From: an uncultured Clostridia bacterium
Lineage (GTDB): Bacteria; Bacillota; Clostridia; Oscillospirales; Acutalibacteraceae
Reading direction: 5' to 3'
NCBI GenBank assembly: GCA_937916195.1
Contig: CALFTO010000053.1
Location: forward strand, 1 to 15,265
DNA length: 15,265 bases
Part shown: positions 14,622-15,265 of the stretch, one piece after another
Numbering within the stretch: position 1 is the stretch's first letter
Layout of the letters: each line of letters starts with the position of its first letter
Made by a program: the position numbers and the translations under genes
The notes under the pieces: model-generated
What the model was told of the DNA's origin: nothing
What the model saw: only the letters and a program-made list of their open reading frames with translations
Databases searched by the model: none

Positions 14622-14912
14622 TTAGCTTTCATTTATAATAGACAATATTTCCTTAATCGCTTTTTCTTTTGTATCGAAAAAACTTGCTGTTGTTTGTGTC
14701 GGACACCAATAATAACTTATTCGTCCTTCATAATCATCAGACAGTTTTTCAATTATTTTATACGTATAGCAATCGTTTTTACAATATAGTTCTCCACATT
14801 TATTTTCACTTTCGTTCATAAATACTTCTATCGGCTCGGAGTCAATAATAATTTCAGTATCGAAAAATTCAAATTCATCTTTCTTTTTCTTGAATAAATC
14901 AAATATGCCCAT
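14622..14912 (-). CDS. Hypothetical 96-residue protein
   Basis: I do not recognise this family. The protein starts MGIFDLFKKKKDEFEFF, a short hydrophobic-basic head often seen in small cytoplasmic proteins, followed by an acidic stretch (DTEIIIDSEP). The centre has four cysteines: Cys39, Cys44 and Cys48 (KCGELYCKNDC) and a fourth in YYWCPT. The C-terminal 25 residues look like an amphipathic helix (TKEKAIKEILSIIN). There is no signal peptide or membrane span. ATG at 14912 has AGAAGGTG about 5 bases upstream. It lies 24 bases after the four-helix-bundle gene on the same strand and ends at a strong terminator, so it is the last gene of an operon that enters from beyond the right edge. Confidence 0.75.
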   Translation of the reverse strand: MGIFDLFKKKKDEFEFFDTEIIIDSEPIEVFMNESENKCGELYCKNDCYTYKIIEKLSDDYEGRISYYWCPTQTTASFFDTKEKAIKEILSIINES

Positions 14913-14936
14913 AAATACACCTTCTCTTGAGTAACA

Positions 14937-15265
14937 TTACTCTTTATCTTTTAATGTTTTGCAACTTGCAATCAACATTCTTCTAATACGACCACAGAGA
15001 TTTCTATTCTTTTTAAATGTATCTTCATCAATAGATTTTGTTTTGAATAAAAGCTGTAACCAACCCTCAGTTTCGCTACACTCTTTTAATGCAATTTCAA
15101 ATTTAGAAAGCATATCCGCCCTGCTTTGACCATAATTTGCCTCACGGATATTTGCATATACACTACTTGAGCTTTTGCGGATTTGAAACAATGTATTTGA
15201 CGGTGCTTTTATATTTTGGCAAAGCAATTCAATATCAGTTGCAAGTTGTTCCGAATAAACAAGCA
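14937..15265 (-). CDS. Four-helix-bundle protein (S23/IVS or Avd-like), cut by window edge
   Basis: The open frame runs to the window end with no in-frame stop, so the true start is outside; a TTG at 15227 is internal and lies in a helix. About 109 residues are visible. SSSSVYANIREANYGQSRAD and LSKFEIALKECSETEGWLQL are the family's hallmark helices: the [ST]-[SV]-x-AN-[IL]-x-EA and S-K-x-x-IA-x-KE-x-x-ET-x-x-WL patterns. This small helical family (TIGR02436 type) includes proteins encoded in 23S rRNA intervening sequences and the accessory Avd protein of diversity-generating retroelements, where it binds the reverse transcriptase; many members stand alone with no known role. It is upstream of and probably co-transcribed with the unknown gene at 14622. 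Confidence 0.82.
   Translation of the reverse strand, partial: LVYSEQLATDIELLCQNIKAPSNTLFQIRKSSSSVYANIREANYGQSRADMLSKFEIALKECSETEGWLQLLFKTKSIDEDTFKKNRNLCGRIRRMLIASCKTLKDKE

Overview
The window looks like a chromosomal stretch from a low-GC, anaerobic, gut-type Clostridia (Firmicutes), plausibly Oscillospirales/Ruminococcaceae. This rests on AT-rich codon use, strong AGGAG-type ribosome sites, TTG/GTG starts, clostridial sigma-A promoters, a Cat2-like CoA-transferase, a single-chain bacterial GlyRS, a DUF4353-type carbohydrate-binding lipoprotein and Gram-positive surface proteins. The lineage is inferred from gene content only.

Layout, left to right. (1) 1-4572 is read leftward. It holds the N-terminal part of glycyl-tRNA synthetase, a PutP-type Na+/proline symporter just upstream of it, a strong terminator, then a two-gene unit of a PHP-domain phosphoesterase and a CoA-transferase 8 bp apart. 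(2) A divergent promoter region (4573-4733) also drives a rightward GPH-family sugar/cation symporter (4734-6182). (3) A leftward carbohydrate-binding lipoprotein (6253-7830) is followed by a leftward tRNA-Ala(GGC) with its own promoter and terminator. (4) A rightward alpha/beta hydrolase starts at a TTG codon (8239-9276). It has Gly where the nucleophilic Ser should be. It converges on a leftward secreted, wall-anchored-looking protein (9322-10284). (5) A leftward LprI-like lipoprotein and GH43-like beta-propeller pair (10482-11989) is divergent from a rightward radical SAM/SPASM protein (12121-12954). (6) A leftward secreted SGNH/GDSL hydrolase (13007-14338) carries a C-terminal tail sharing an IPNT motif with the protein at 9322-10284. 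(7) An intergenic array of four to five mini-hairpins with different stems but a constant ATTACATA linker (14456-14555) lies beside a strong terminator. (8) A leftward pair at the right edge comprises a 96-residue unknown protein and a four-helix-bundle (S23/IVS/Avd-like) protein cut by the window end.

Most of the window is ordinary core and carbohydrate/acid metabolism plus surface proteins. Nearly every gene or pair has a recognisable promoter and a bidirectional hairpin terminator. I do not see a complete defence system, mobile element or CRISPR array. The points most worth a second look are the hairpin array with compensating stem changes, the Ser-less alpha/beta hydrolase, the shared IPNT tail, and the four-helix-bundle gene whose unseen upstream neighbours could be a retroelement or host-independent operon.
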